Assembly (NCBI GenBank): GCA_944321495.1
Contig: CALULP010000033.1
Location: forward strand, 1-52,110
Direction: 5' to 3'
Length of the DNA stretch: 52,110 bases
DNA from: an uncultured Bacteroides sp.
Lineage (GTDB): Bacteria; Bacteroidota; Bacteroidia; Bacteroidales; Bacteroidaceae
Part shown: in pieces, positions 18,601-27,747 of the stretch
Numbering within the stretch: the first letter of the stretch is position 1
Layout of the letters: each line of letters starts with the position of its first letter
The notes under the pieces: model-generated
The model's input: the letters and a program-made list of their open reading frames with translations, nothing else
Database searches by the model: none
Told to the model about the DNA's origin: nothing
Made by a program: the position numbers and the translations under genes

Positions 18601-18734
18601 AAGACTTCTTTACTTTCACCAAATATCCTGGTTTTGACCCCGAATTTACCGCTACCGGCAGTGGTATGGGTTTGGATATGGGTTCCTATCCGGGCAGCAA
18701 AAAAGTGGTATTTGGCCTTAACGTATCATTCTAA
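15636..18734 (+). CDS. SusC-family TonB-dependent outer-membrane transporter
   Basis: A 1032-aa SusC-like protein with an N-terminal signal peptide (cleavage near AFAQQ). A carboxypeptidase-regulatory-like beta domain (about 30-105: ITVSGKIIDGNLNEPLIGVSV) comes next, then the TonB box/plug start LEEVVVVGYGVQKRSSVTGS, the plug segment YVVDGLRTKDISNIDPNDIE ... SAAIYGAQAGNGVILITT, and a 22-strand-type barrel to the aromatic C-terminus VVFGLNVSF. It works with the SusD partner encoded 12 nt downstream to import an oligosaccharide or glycoside in a TonB-dependent manner. No N-terminal STN domain is present, so no anti-sigma-linked signalling is indicated. Confidence 0.95.
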   Translation: MKTGFYLKARQRFTALMLCLLVGTVSAFAQQITVSGKIIDGNLNEPLIGVSVLEKGTTNGVVTDLDGNYSLSVNAGATIVYSYIGYVTVEKMAEAGQMNITMQEDNQTLEEVVVVGYGVQKRSSVTGSISSVKSEDFQNRTITNAEQALQGKTAGVQIISSSAAPGSSASIRIRGYSSNGSSDPLYVVDGLRTKDISNIDPNDIESMEVLKDAASAAIYGAQAGNGVILITTRKAKKGVRRITYDVQLVSQHLGRTPEVMNAKQYIDYMTTDGLIAQNTIDKYWDGVTDTDWIAETFEGGFMQRHNINFQGANENGSLFASLSYLNNNGPIIGDKDHFDRISGTINADYKIKDWLKFTTNNTFSRYHVQTVSEGSFMGSMMLSALQLDPLTPVVYAPDALPDKMINYRDQGHTLIQDGNGNYYSISPYGDTNNNNPYIMRDRGISKREGFVFSGSSYLDFTPIKQLTVTSRLGYRFASTSSYGYTFPNITCSDLYQDFVTVDASSGNTTYWQWENFANYTQTFKEKHNVNAMIGMSFSSETAFDVTGNIRGSRVGDEVDLGITKLDPNYAYFNFQTGTATRTLSGGEKRRYANLSYFGRMSYDFENKYFAQFTFRADAADLSILPMQKRWGYFPAVSLGWLISNENFMKKVEPVTHLKLRASWGQNGSIAGLSDYMYDTAILSTIIYPMGNDPSYSVGSKPSSIGNHELKWETSEQLNIGIDLRMFRDRLSFSADYFNKKTKDLIVTGIKTSLMAGNAASPLNAGDVSNKGFEFELGWQDNIKDFSYSVKANIATLKNEVTYLHPTLDRLPASISAGAGTMNYFEEGYPVWYIRGYEVTGIDPETGEPIFVDKDNSGTLGEEDKTMIGSAIPDFTYGITLNAAWKGFDLTVFGSGSQGNDVFMAWNRDTRRQVNTLTEFYEGRWTQAGDHAKYARANLTANNVQYLQSSKFVFDGSYFKIKQIQLGYTLPQTLLRKANLSNVRVYCSLEDFFTFTKYPGFDPEFTATGSGMGLDMGSYPGSKKVVFGLNVSF

Positions 18735-18746
18735 TCCTTTTAATTA

Positions 18747-20357
18747 ATGCACAATATGAAAACGAAACATATTCTATCAAGTTTGTTCTTGGGCAGTTGC
18801 TTGCTTTGTACGACGGCTTGCGTCGATAAGCTGGATATAGGACAGCATGGCGTGACCAATGTCGATAATTTTTATAAAACAGATGCCGATGCCGAAGAAG
18901 CCGTCATCGCTTGTTACAATGAGTGGAAAACCACTTATCAGCCGGCTTTTTGGCTCAAAAACCTGCTTTCGGATGACTGCTATTCCGGAGGTGAAAGTTG
19001 GGATGCAGCCAGCGGTTATCTGCTGACGACCTATCGCTTTGATGCAAGTCTTGGCAACATAGGCACTTTGTATCAGAACTTGTATAATGTGATTTATGAT
19101 GCCAACATGATACTGGAAAACGTAGCCGAGGATTCGGAAATCAAACTCCGGGCACGCGCCGAAGCCAAAGTATTTCGCGCTATGGCCTACATAGAGCTGA
19201 TAAGCCTGTGGGGAACTCCGCCTTTGGTAGACCATGTGCTTTCTATGGGGAATTACGCATTGCCTAATGGCGACAAACAAGCTCTTTGGAATTTGGTCAA
19301 TACCGACCTGGCAGAGGCTATTGACAGTGGCCACCTGACGGAAAAGGCCGGAGTGAACGACTGGACTTACCGTATCACCAAGCAGTTTGCCCAGGCTTTG
19401 TTGGGAAAAGCTTACATTTACCAAGGCAATTATGGTGACGCGGCTATCGTTTTGGACGAAGTGATCAGCAGCGGAAAGTACGACTTGTACAGTGATTTTG
19501 AGAATATCCAGACTACCAAGGGTGAAGCCAATTGCGAAAGCCTGTTTGAAAGCAACTATGTGTATGATGCCAATCAGGTAGACAACATGAGTGACATGAT
19601 TTGGGTGTACACCAACTGGCGTGGCGACCGTCTCTCGTTTGACATGGCAGGTGCGTATGCTTCTGTGTATACCAACCAAGGCTGGGGATTCTTCAACCCC
19701 ACCAAGGAGGCTTATGATGCTTTTGTCGCCGAGGAAGGTGAAAACGGTTATCGTCTTAACGCTTCTATCAAGACTTACGAGCAAATCAAGGCTATGGGCG
19801 TTTCGTTGGCCGATGGCCAAGTGATGCCCGACAATGCCGGGCTGTTCAGCTGGAAATACCGCTCTTACAATGACGACTGCATCCAACTGTATTTCTTGCG
19901 TTGTCCCAACAACCTGCGTGCCATGCGCTATGCTGAGGTGTTGCTGTTTGCTGCCGAGGCACACGTACAGGGAGGCGGCGATGCCGGAAAGGCTTTGGAG
20001 TACATTAACAAGGTGCGCAGCCGTGCACGCCTTGAACCGCTACCTGCCGTCACAATGGATGACATCAAGAAGGAACGCCGTCTGGAACTTTGGATGGAAG
20101 GTTGCCGTTACCAAGACTTGGTGCGTTGGGGCGATGCAGCCACAGTATTGGCCGACCGTGGCAAGGAACGTCCTCAGCTGGATTGGGTGAGGGATGATGC
20201 AGGCAATATAGTAGACCCTCCCACGGAAGTCGTCAACATGGCTGCCCAAAAGAATGCCGATGCCGGTTTCCAGGCTGGCAAGCACGAATTGCTTCCTTTC
20301 CCCACCGCAGAGATAAATGTCAATGGAAGTATCACGCAAAATCCGGAATATGAATAA
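18747..20357 (+). CDS. SusD-family glycan-binding lipoprotein
   Basis: A 536-aa SusD/RagB protein, the lid of the SusC channel. The lipobox LLCTTAC puts the acylated Cys at about residue 25. An ATG three codons in (18756) is an equally good start. Typical SusD features are DNFYKTDADAEEAVIACYNEW, the TPR-like RARAEAKVFRAMAYIELISLWGTPPLVD, and the C-terminal NKVRSRARLEPLP ... ERRLELWMEGCRYQDLVRWG block, ending LLPFPTAEINVNGSITQNP. Fixed pairing with the upstream susC is certain; the ligand is not readable from sequence. Confidence 0.94.
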   Translation: MHNMKTKHILSSLFLGSCLLCTTACVDKLDIGQHGVTNVDNFYKTDADAEEAVIACYNEWKTTYQPAFWLKNLLSDDCYSGGESWDAASGYLLTTYRFDASLGNIGTLYQNLYNVIYDANMILENVAEDSEIKLRARAEAKVFRAMAYIELISLWGTPPLVDHVLSMGNYALPNGDKQALWNLVNTDLAEAIDSGHLTEKAGVNDWTYRITKQFAQALLGKAYIYQGNYGDAAIVLDEVISSGKYDLYSDFENIQTTKGEANCESLFESNYVYDANQVDNMSDMIWVYTNWRGDRLSFDMAGAYASVYTNQGWGFFNPTKEAYDAFVAEEGENGYRLNASIKTYEQIKAMGVSLADGQVMPDNAGLFSWKYRSYNDDCIQLYFLRCPNNLRAMRYAEVLLFAAEAHVQGGGDAGKALEYINKVRSRARLEPLPAVTMDDIKKERRLELWMEGCRYQDLVRWGDAATVLADRGKERPQLDWVRDDAGNIVDPPTEVVNMAAQKNADAGFQAGKHELLPFPTAEINVNGSITQNPEYE

Positions 20358-20375
20358 TCTTGTAGGTTGATTGCA

Positions 20376-20420
20376 GGCGTGGGAGAAATGTTGTACCTTG
20401 CAGCCGCTTTCTCCCACGCC
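20376..20420. repeat. 13-bp perfect inverted repeat after susD
   Basis: GGCGTGGGAGAAA (20376-20388) is the exact reverse complement of TTTCTCCCACGCC (20408-20420), giving a strong stem with a 19-nt loop. No T-run follows on either side, so it is not a standard terminator. It lies in the 255-bp gap between susD and the DUF1593 gene. The remainder of the gap is a GC-rich stretch with GTACCCGG-type repeats near 20484-20530. Confidence 0.6.
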
Positions 20421-20612
20421 CCGGCCTGCTGGCTGGAAGTGCAAAGATTTTACAGGATTTCTGCCTGCCCGAACCGCACCTCAGTCGTACCCGGTTCGTA
20501 CCCCATTCGGTACTTGTTCGGTCCGGCTTTGGCGCTATAGACCGAAAAAAGAACGGACAAAGCAGGGCGCGGGTAGGTAGAAGCATATTGGTCATCTTAA
20601 TAAAAAACGTAT

Positions 20613-22160
20613 ATGAAAACACTGAAATGCTTACTTCTTTCCGGCCTGGTGGCGGCCATGCCAGCCTGCCTCCAGGCCCAGACGTCGAGTGAAGACGCCA
20701 CGAAGCCGCGCGTCATCATCACCTGCGACCCCGAGCTGGACGACAACAATTCGCTTATCCGCTTCCTGCTGTTCAGCACGGACTACCGGGTGGAGGGATT
20801 GATTTATGCCAGCAGCCAGTTCCACTGGAAAGGCGACGGCCAAGGTACCAAGTGGTGGGTGCCCGGGCGCGAATACTCGCGGGGCGACGGGCTTGAATTG
20901 CCGCCCATGGAGAGTTGGCGGTGGGCTCCCGACGAGCGCTTCATTGATGATGTGGTGGAGGCTTATGCCAAGGTTTACGACAACTTGAAAGTGCACGACG
21001 CTACTTATCCCACACCTGAATACTTAAAATCGAAGGTACGCGTAGGTAACGTGGAGTTTGACGGTGATTTCTCGAAAGATACGCCGGGTTCGGAACTTAT
21101 CAAGCAGGTCATTCTGGACGATGAGCCGGGTCCTGTATTCATCGAAGCTTGGGGCGGTGCCAGTACCATTGCCCGGGCCTTGAAATCGATAGAAGACATT
21201 TACAGTAAAGGCGAAGGCTGGGAAATCATGAAGGAAAAGATATCCCAAAAAGTCATTCTCTCCCTTTCCGGTGACCAGGACGATACGTATGCACGCTATA
21301 TTCATCCTTTCTGGCCGGACATCAAGAGCATGGAAATGGGTGGCATCACTGTGGGGCTGGCCTATGGCGCACAGTTGCGTGCCAAGGACGAAAACAAGGT
21401 GTTCTACTCTCCCGAGTGGATGCGGGAGAACATCCGCAGCAAAGGTCCCTTGGGCGAGTTGTACCGCGTGTGGGGCGATGGCAAGCAGATGGTGAAAGGC
21501 GACCGGACAGATTACTTTGGCCTCACATCGGGCAAAACGGTTGAGCAGCTGAAAGCCGAAGGTTACCATGTATGGTTCCCGAATCTGCAACCCGATGGTG
21601 CGTTCTTGGCCGAGGGGGATACTTATTGTTTCCTCAACTTGATAGGCAACGGCCTGCGTGCCCACGAAGATCCTACGTATGGTGGCTGGTGCGGTGGACG
21701 CATAACGCTTCCCGATGAGGTGAAAGCCAAAGACCGCATGGCGCAGACTGCTTACATTGAGGAGCATTATCCGCTGCCCGATTTTACGGCACCTATCATG
21801 AACGGCTTGGCCGCCCGATTTGCTTGGTCGGTACAATCCGACTATGAGGCAGCCAACCACTATCCTGTTATCGACGGTGCATTGGCCATGAGCGGCAAGC
21901 CGGGTGAGACACTGAAATTGAAGTACAAAGTGAGCGATCCCGACAAAAAGGATGAAGTAACCGTGAAGTGGTGGCGGTATGGTTCGGCTTGTACCTATCA
22001 AGGCGAGGTGAACGTTGCCGACCCGGCTTCGGCCAATACTACTTTCACTATTCCTGCGGATGCTAAAGCCGGTGACACCATTCACCTTATTCTGGAGGCT
22101 ACCGACAACGGTACTCCGCAACTGAACCGTTACCATAGGCTGATTGTGACGGTGCGGTAA
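20613..22160 (+). CDS. Exported DUF1593 / nucleoside-hydrolase-like protein
   Basis: A 515-aa protein with a signal peptide (cleaved near CLQAQ). The start of the mature domain, RVIITCDPELDDNNSLIRFLLFS, is the Asp-rich metal motif of the nucleoside-hydrolase fold, and WGGASTIARALKSI and VILSLSGDQDDTYARYIHPFWP fit DUF1593 (the Sde0182 family first described from a cellulose-binding protein). A C-terminal Ig-like beta domain (about 415-515, LKYKVSDPDKKDEVTVKWW) completes the Sde0182 arrangement. Related folds hydrolyse N-glycosidic bonds of ribosides. In this locus it is the only candidate glycosidase, so it may release the sugar used by the upstream isomerase and kinase (inference). Confidence 0.85.
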   Translation: MKTLKCLLLSGLVAAMPACLQAQTSSEDATKPRVIITCDPELDDNNSLIRFLLFSTDYRVEGLIYASSQFHWKGDGQGTKWWVPGREYSRGDGLELPPMESWRWAPDERFIDDVVEAYAKVYDNLKVHDATYPTPEYLKSKVRVGNVEFDGDFSKDTPGSELIKQVILDDEPGPVFIEAWGGASTIARALKSIEDIYSKGEGWEIMKEKISQKVILSLSGDQDDTYARYIHPFWPDIKSMEMGGITVGLAYGAQLRAKDENKVFYSPEWMRENIRSKGPLGELYRVWGDGKQMVKGDRTDYFGLTSGKTVEQLKAEGYHVWFPNLQPDGAFLAEGDTYCFLNLIGNGLRAHEDPTYGGWCGGRITLPDEVKAKDRMAQTAYIEEHYPLPDFTAPIMNGLAARFAWSVQSDYEAANHYPVIDGALAMSGKPGETLKLKYKVSDPDKKDEVTVKWWRYGSACTYQGEVNVADPASANTTFTIPADAKAGDTIHLILEATDNGTPQLNRYHRLIVTVR

Positions 22161-22190
22161 ATGGGAATTTAGTGCGCGCAAGCGCGGTTT

Positions 22191-22298
22191 AATGAAGAAT
22201 TAAGAATGATGAATGAAGAATTCTCAAGGATGCGGGTGCAGCGGTAACTGAATTCTTCATTCTTAGTTCTTCATTCTTCATTTCGGGGCTGCGCCCCG
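22191..22298. repeat. Intergenic inverted repeat with GGTAACTGAATTC core
   Basis: Left arm 22191-22223 (AATGAAGAATTAAGAATGA...GAATTC) and right arm 22250-22283 (GAATTC...CATTCTTCATT) are inverted copies of a GAAGAAT-rich low-complexity sequence around a 26-nt centre. The right junction contains GGTAACTGAATTC (22243-22255), which recurs as its reverse complement at 34994-35006 in another intergenic repeat. A small CGGGGC/GCCCCG hairpin (22284-22298) follows. The element fills most of the gap before the esterase gene and is probably a dispersed, non-coding palindromic element. Confidence 0.7.
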
Positions 22299-22314
22299 AC
22301 AAATTATTATTTAA

Positions 22315-23526
<1,212 letters not shown>

Positions 23527-23581
23527 TAACAAATTGATCTACTTTTTCGCTTGGCGCTTGGAAAAGCGCATGTCATTTGGG

Positions 23582-23615
23582 TTGCAGAAGTCGTGATGGC
23601 TTCTGCAATTTTTTT
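23582..23615 (+). terminator. Rho-independent terminator of the sugar locus
   Basis: TTGCAGAAG (23582-23590) pairs with CTTCTGCAA (23600-23608), followed by seven T residues to 23615. It ends the esterase transcript and separates it from the next gene pair, whose promoter begins 28 nt downstream. Confidence 0.9.
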
Positions 23616-23642
23616 ATGTGAAGTCAATTTCGGAGAGGGCTT

Positions 23643-23675
23643 TTTGTGCCTCCTGTATTTTTTTACTTAACTTTG
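23643..23675 (+). promoter_or_regulatory. Promoter of the ATPase/HNH (Septu-like) pair
   Basis: TTTG at 23643-23646, a 21-bp spacer, then TAACTTTG at 23668-23675 give a full match to the Bacteroidetes -33/-7 consensus. The start of transcription would be near 23683, which excludes the in-frame GTG at 23646 and supports translation from the ATG at 23703. The pair therefore has its own promoter, insulated from the upstream terminator. Confidence 0.8.
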
Positions 23676-23702
23676 CGGAAACTACTTAATTGTGTACTCC
23701 AG

Positions 23703-24740
23703 ATGAAGTTGAAACAAGTTCATATAGATAGTTATAAGTTGTTCCGCGGTTTTGACATGGATTTTTGTGTGGATAATCGCCCGCTTTCCATCGTGGTGCT
23801 TGCCGGAATAAATGGGAATGGGAAAAGCACGCTTTTAAAATACCTGCTGCCTAAAAAAATCTCAACGAATCATACAGGAACAGTGAATGTGCTAACGGAT
23901 AATGGAGATGAATCGTTCCAAATTCCACCATCAATCGGGGAGTATAACCGATATAAGCAGGTTTTTGATAGCATTTTGTATTTTGATGCCGAGAATGTAT
24001 CCCAAGCTTCCGGGCAGTTGCAACGTGAAGTGTTGAGGTATGTGGATCGTGTGGTGTATGTGGAGGGGAAAACAAGTTTTGAGGCATACCAGGAGATTCA
24101 GTCACTAATAGATGATGTCTTTGCAGACTTTCATCTGCAAGTGCGTTTTAAGGGCATTGATGAAAACAAACAGTTGGTTTTTGTCAATGGAAACGGGGAA
24201 GCTTTTGGCGTGGATGGTTTGTCTGACGGAGAGAAGCAGGTGTTGGCAAAGGTCTTCCCGCTGTTTGCTGCCGATATGAAAGGGCGTGTCATCTTGATGG
24301 ATGAACCGGAAAGTTCGCTTCACCCTTCTTGGCAAGGCTATTTGTTGCCGGTGCTGAGGCGCTGTGCCGAGGCTAATGATTGCCAGTTTATTCTTGCCAC
24401 CCATTCTCCTCAAATTATTTCATCAGCCTATAGGGAAGAAATACGCATGTTGACCCGCAATGCAGAAGGGCATGTGCAGGCAGAATATTGTGTAGATGGA
24501 TCTTACGGATGGACGGTGGAAAAAGTGCTGGATGAAATACAGGAAGTGCTAATGCAACGGGTGCCGGAAATAGAAAGAAGGTTGGAGGCATTGCGGATGG
24601 CTGTGAGGGGAAATCGCTACGACACAGAACCTTTCAAACATGAACTTGCAGAATTGGAAGCGTTGTTGGGGTATTCAGACCGTGATTTGACGCTTATCCG
24701 TTTGGAAATTATCCGTCGGAAGAAAGGGCAGAAGTCATGA
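23703..24740 (+). CDS. ptuA: AAA/SMC-type ATPase of a Septu-like defence pair (PtuA-like)
   Basis: A 345-aa ABC/SMC-like ATPase. Walker A is GINGNGKS (35-42), a signature-like LSDGEKQ lies at about 173-179, Walker B is VILMDEPESSLHP with Asp 200/Glu 201, and the switch His is in ATHSP at about 234. No long coiled coil is present. Its stop codon overlaps the start of an HNH nuclease gene by ATGA, which is the layout of the two-gene Septu anti-phage system (PtuA + PtuB) and of the effector half of retron Ec78. No reverse transcriptase is present, so plain Septu fits best. The start at 23703 is set by the promoter. Base composition is lower in GC than the flanking genes. Confidence 0.8.
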   Translation: MKLKQVHIDSYKLFRGFDMDFCVDNRPLSIVVLAGINGNGKSTLLKYLLPKKISTNHTGTVNVLTDNGDESFQIPPSIGEYNRYKQVFDSILYFDAENVSQASGQLQREVLRYVDRVVYVEGKTSFEAYQEIQSLIDDVFADFHLQVRFKGIDENKQLVFVNGNGEAFGVDGLSDGEKQVLAKVFPLFAADMKGRVILMDEPESSLHPSWQGYLLPVLRRCAEANDCQFILATHSPQIISSAYREEIRMLTRNAEGHVQAEYCVDGSYGWTVEKVLDEIQEVLMQRVPEIERRLEALRMAVRGNRYDTEPFKHELAELEALLGYSDRDLTLIRLEIIRRKKGQKS

Positions 24741-25318
24741 AACACATACAAAAGAGAAATGTCCCGGCTTTCTTTACGGATTTCATGAAAAAGGAAAAAC
24801 CGAAAGAATGGGCAGATACAGCACCAATACGCCCGCAGTTGAGAGAATATATCTTAGAACATGAACAGCAAGGCTGTTGTGCTTATACAGAAATACGGAT
24901 AAGCGGGGATAAGGCATGCCATATAGACCATTATCATACCTGGAACTTGTTTCCTAATGAAACCTTCAATTATGATAATTTGTTGGTTTCATGTAATGCA
25001 GAGAATTATGGGGCCAAGTACAAAGACAAGCAGGTGAAGGGAAAAACAGATTATGATAAGCTGCTGAATCCGGCAACGGATGTGCCATCCGATTATTTGG
25101 AATATACATTTATGGGAGAAATGCTGGCTATTGGCGGAAATGAGCGTGGCGCGCACACTATTGAATATTTTAATTTGAATGAACGGAGCTTGGTGAATCG
25201 CAGAAGAAATGCCGTCTATTGCTTGCAGGGCATGAAAAATGACCTTAGCGAGGATGAGGTGGTAGAGGCTATTGGAGAGTTTGAGACCATGTTGCGCCAA
25301 TTGTATAAGCAGTTGTAA
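24737..25318 (+). CDS. ptuB: HNH endonuclease of a Septu-like defence pair (PtuB-like)
   Basis: A 193-aa HNH nuclease of the family found with retrons and Septu (TIGR02646-like). Visible elements are GCCAYTEIRI (Cys 47-48), CHIDHYHTW (HIDH at 62-65, the HNH histidines), FNYDNLLVSCNAENYGAKYKDK (Asn 81, Cys 86) and a basic C-terminal helix. In Septu the ATPase partner is thought to control the nuclease, which cuts nucleic acid on phage infection. The 4-bp overlap with the ATPase gene implies coupled translation. Defence activity has not been shown for this pair; the call is by motifs and gene order. Confidence 0.8.
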   Translation: MKHIQKRNVPAFFTDFMKKEKPKEWADTAPIRPQLREYILEHEQQGCCAYTEIRISGDKACHIDHYHTWNLFPNETFNYDNLLVSCNAENYGAKYKDKQVKGKTDYDKLLNPATDVPSDYLEYTFMGEMLAIGGNERGAHTIEYFNLNERSLVNRRRNAVYCLQGMKNDLSEDEVVEAIGEFETMLRQLYKQL

Positions 25319-25396
25319 TCTTTCTCTTGAAGAACGAATCGGGCAAAAACAACAGTTTTTAAGGTCTTTGCTCCTCCCACTTCTAAGATAAATCCC

Positions 25397-25404
25397 TATC
25401 TTTG
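25397..25404 (+). promoter_or_regulatory. -7 box upstream of glycyl-tRNA synthetase
   Basis: TATCTTTG at 25397-25404 matches TAnnTTTG exactly and lies 51 nt before the glyQS ATG. A TTTG at 25367-25370 is the nearest -33 candidate, but the 26-bp spacer is too long. The 136-bp gap contains nothing else notable. Confidence 0.6.
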
Positions 25405-25454
25405 TGGCGTTTTTTTCTGATAAATGGATTTGATTGTAATTAGATAGAACGAAA

Positions 25455-26999
25455 ATGGCACAAGAAGACGTTTTTAAGAAGCTCGTTTCGCACTGCAAGG
25501 AATACGGGTTTGTGTTTCCCAGCAGCGAGATTTATGACGGGTTGGGAGCTGTGTACGACTATGGTCAGAACGGCGTGGAACTGAAAAATAACATCAAGCA
25601 ATACTGGTGGCAGAGCATGGTGTTGCTGCACGAAAACATCGTGGGCATCGACTCCGCCATCTTCATGCATCCTACCATCTGGAAGGCCAGCGGGCACGTG
25701 GATGCGTTCAACGACCCCTTGATTGACAACCGCGACTCGAAGAAACGCTACCGTGCGGATGTGCTTATCGAGGACCAGATTGCAAAGTATGACGAGAAGA
25801 TTGCCAAGGAGGTGGCCAAGGCTGCGAAGAAATATGGCGATGCGTTCAACGAACAGGAGTTCCGCAGCACCAATGCCCGTGTGTTGGAGCACCAGGCCAA
25901 GCGTGACGCTTTGCACGAACGCTATTCCAAGGCCATGAATGCGGGTCCCGACTTGAACGAGTTGCGCCAGATTATCCTGGATGAGGAAATTGTTTGCCCC
26001 ATCAGCGGCACGAAGAACTGGACGGAAGTGCGCCAGTTCAACCTGATGTTCTCCACCGAGATGGGCAGCACTGCCGATGGCTCGATGAAGGTGTACCTCC
26101 GTCCGGAAACGGCGCAGGGCATCTTTGTGAACTACCTGAACGTGCAGAAAACGGGCCGCATGAAGATTCCTTTCGGCATCGCGCAGATAGGCAAGGCTTT
26201 CCGCAATGAGATTGTGGCACGTCAGTTTATCTTCCGCATGAGGGAATTCGAGCAGATGGAGATGCAGTTCTTCGTAAAGCCGGGCACGGAGCTGGAGTGG
26301 TTCAAGACGTGGAAGGAAACCCGCCTGAAATGGCACAAGGCCCTGGGCTTTGGCGACGACCACTACCGCTACCACGACCACGAGAAACTGGCCCACTATG
26401 CCAATGCCGCTACGGACATCGAATTCCTGATGCCTTTCGGCTTCAAGGAGGTAGAGGGCATCCACAGCCGTACCAACTTTGACTTGAGCCAGCATGAGAA
26501 GTTCTCCGGCAAGAACATCAAATACTTCGACCCCGAAAGCAACGAAAGCTATACGCCCTACGTCATCGAGACATCTATCGGCGTAGACCGCATGTTCCTC
26601 AGCGTGATGTGTGCTTCCTACTGCGAGGAGAAGCTGGAGAACGGCGAGACGCGCGTAGTGCTGAAACTGCCTGCTGCCTTGGCTCCGGTGAAACTGGCCG
26701 TGTTGCCACTGGTAAAGAAAGACGGCCTGCCCGAGAAGGCACGCGAGATTATCGACGACTTGAAGTTCCACTTCCATTGCCAGTATGACGAGAAGGATTC
26801 TATTGGCAAGCGTTACCGCCGCCAGGATGCCATCGGCACGCCCTACTGCGTGACGGTGGACCACCAGACGCTGGAAGACAACTGCGTGACCCTGCGTAAC
26901 CGCGACACCATGCAGCAGGAGCGTGTGGCCATCAGCGAGTTGAATAACATCATTGCCGACCGTGTGAGCATCACTTCGTTACTGAAAACTTTGCAATAA
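25455..26999 (+). CDS. glyQS: Glycine-tRNA ligase, alpha2 class II type
   Basis: A 514-aa cytoplasmic glycyl-tRNA synthetase of the homodimeric class II type. The N-terminus (KEYGFVFPSSEIYDGLGAVYDYG) and IVGIDSAIFMHPTIWKASGHVDAF are diagnostic. Class II motif 2 is AQIGKAFRNEI ... FRMREFEQMEMQFF, and motif 3 is near the ETSIGVDRMFL segment. The C-terminal anticodon-binding domain (about 405-510) includes KLAVLPLVKKDGLP. Length is as expected. It is followed by a strong hairpin and then a DUF4827 lipoprotein gene on the same strand. Confidence 0.97.
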   Translation: MAQEDVFKKLVSHCKEYGFVFPSSEIYDGLGAVYDYGQNGVELKNNIKQYWWQSMVLLHENIVGIDSAIFMHPTIWKASGHVDAFNDPLIDNRDSKKRYRADVLIEDQIAKYDEKIAKEVAKAAKKYGDAFNEQEFRSTNARVLEHQAKRDALHERYSKAMNAGPDLNELRQIILDEEIVCPISGTKNWTEVRQFNLMFSTEMGSTADGSMKVYLRPETAQGIFVNYLNVQKTGRMKIPFGIAQIGKAFRNEIVARQFIFRMREFEQMEMQFFVKPGTELEWFKTWKETRLKWHKALGFGDDHYRYHDHEKLAHYANAATDIEFLMPFGFKEVEGIHSRTNFDLSQHEKFSGKNIKYFDPESNESYTPYVIETSIGVDRMFLSVMCASYCEEKLENGETRVVLKLPAALAPVKLAVLPLVKKDGLPEKAREIIDDLKFHFHCQYDEKDSIGKRYRRQDAIGTPYCVTVDHQTLEDNCVTLRNRDTMQQERVAISELNNIIADRVSITSLLKTLQ

Positions 27000-27004
27000 T
27001 TGCT

Positions 27005-27040
27005 TTTCCCGGCTTCCTGCACGAGAGGGAAGCCGGGAAA
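27005..27040 (+). promoter_or_regulatory. 13-bp perfect stem-loop between glyQS and the DUF4827 gene
   Basis: TTTCCCGGCTTCC (27005-27017) pairs exactly with GGAAGCCGGGAAA (27028-27040) around a 10-nt loop. No T-run follows (GATTAACCCCTTA), so termination is likely to be partial at most. It ends 20 nt before the next ATG. It may set lower expression of the downstream gene or mark a transcript 3' end. Confidence 0.55.
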
Positions 27041-27060
27041 GATTAACCCCTTATTTTTAT

Positions 27061-27711
27061 ATGAAGAAATCAATCTTTTGCCTGCTGCCTTTCCTGCTTT
27101 TCGTCGTCGGCGCCATGGTATCGTGCGAGGAAGTGGAAGAGGTCGGCGAGTATGACAACTGGCGCGAGCGCAACGAGGCGTTCATCGACTCCATCCGCAG
27201 GGAAACGGGCGAGGTGTATGTGGCTACGTCCGACGACCATCATCAGCTGGAGGAGGGACAGTTGTTTGCCATCCGTGACTTTTTTTCCAGCACGAACAAG
27301 AACGACTATTACATCTATTGCAAGAAGATAAAGGGGCTGGATGATTATACCCATGCTCGCCGTCCCTTGTTTACCGAGACGGCCAGTGTCTACTATTACG
27401 GCACCTTGATTAACGGCGTGAGCTTTGACGGCAATTTCAGCGGATACGGGGCTGCCGACCAGGGGTTCTTGGACAAGGATGATGAGGAGAAGGCACCTAC
27501 GGATTTCGATTCGCCCAACGAGTTTGCCATCAACGGCAGCCTTATCAATGGCTGGCGTATTGTTCTGCAATACATGTATGTGGGCGAACGCTGGATGGTC
27601 TACATCCCCTGGCAAAGTGCGTATGGCTCGAGCAGCACGGGCAGCATTCCGGGCTATTCGGCTTTGGCGTTTGATATCCGGTTGGAAGACGTGGTGGACG
27701 ATGAGGATTGA
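27061..27711 (+). CDS. DUF4827 lipoprotein with FKBP-like C-terminus
   Basis: A 216-aa lipoprotein (lipobox AMVSC, Cys 22). An N-terminal helical part contains NWRERNEAFIDSIRRET, typical of the linker of FkpA-like proteins. The C-terminal half reads like a divergent FKBP-type peptidyl-prolyl isomerase: ASVYYYGTLINGVSFDGNF, then MYVGERWMVYIPWQSAYGSSSTGSIPGYSALAFDIRL, which follows the usual FKBP pattern of W...iP...aYG......iP..s.L.F...L. Whether it still has isomerase activity is not readable. Family DUF4827 from memory; the FKBP resemblance is seen. Confidence 0.75.
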   Translation: MKKSIFCLLPFLLFVVGAMVSCEEVEEVGEYDNWRERNEAFIDSIRRETGEVYVATSDDHHQLEEGQLFAIRDFFSSTNKNDYYIYCKKIKGLDDYTHARRPLFTETASVYYYGTLINGVSFDGNFSGYGAADQGFLDKDDEEKAPTDFDSPNEFAINGSLINGWRIVLQYMYVGERWMVYIPWQSAYGSSSTGSIPGYSALAFDIRLEDVVDDED

Positions 27712-27747
27712 CAGTTCCCTTCTCTAAGGGCTGTTGGCGATATAACT

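Noticed and set aside
23703..25318. Retron Ec78-type system
   Set aside because: No reverse transcriptase and no msr/msd-like repeat is next to the ATPase/HNH pair, so only Septu-like is supported.
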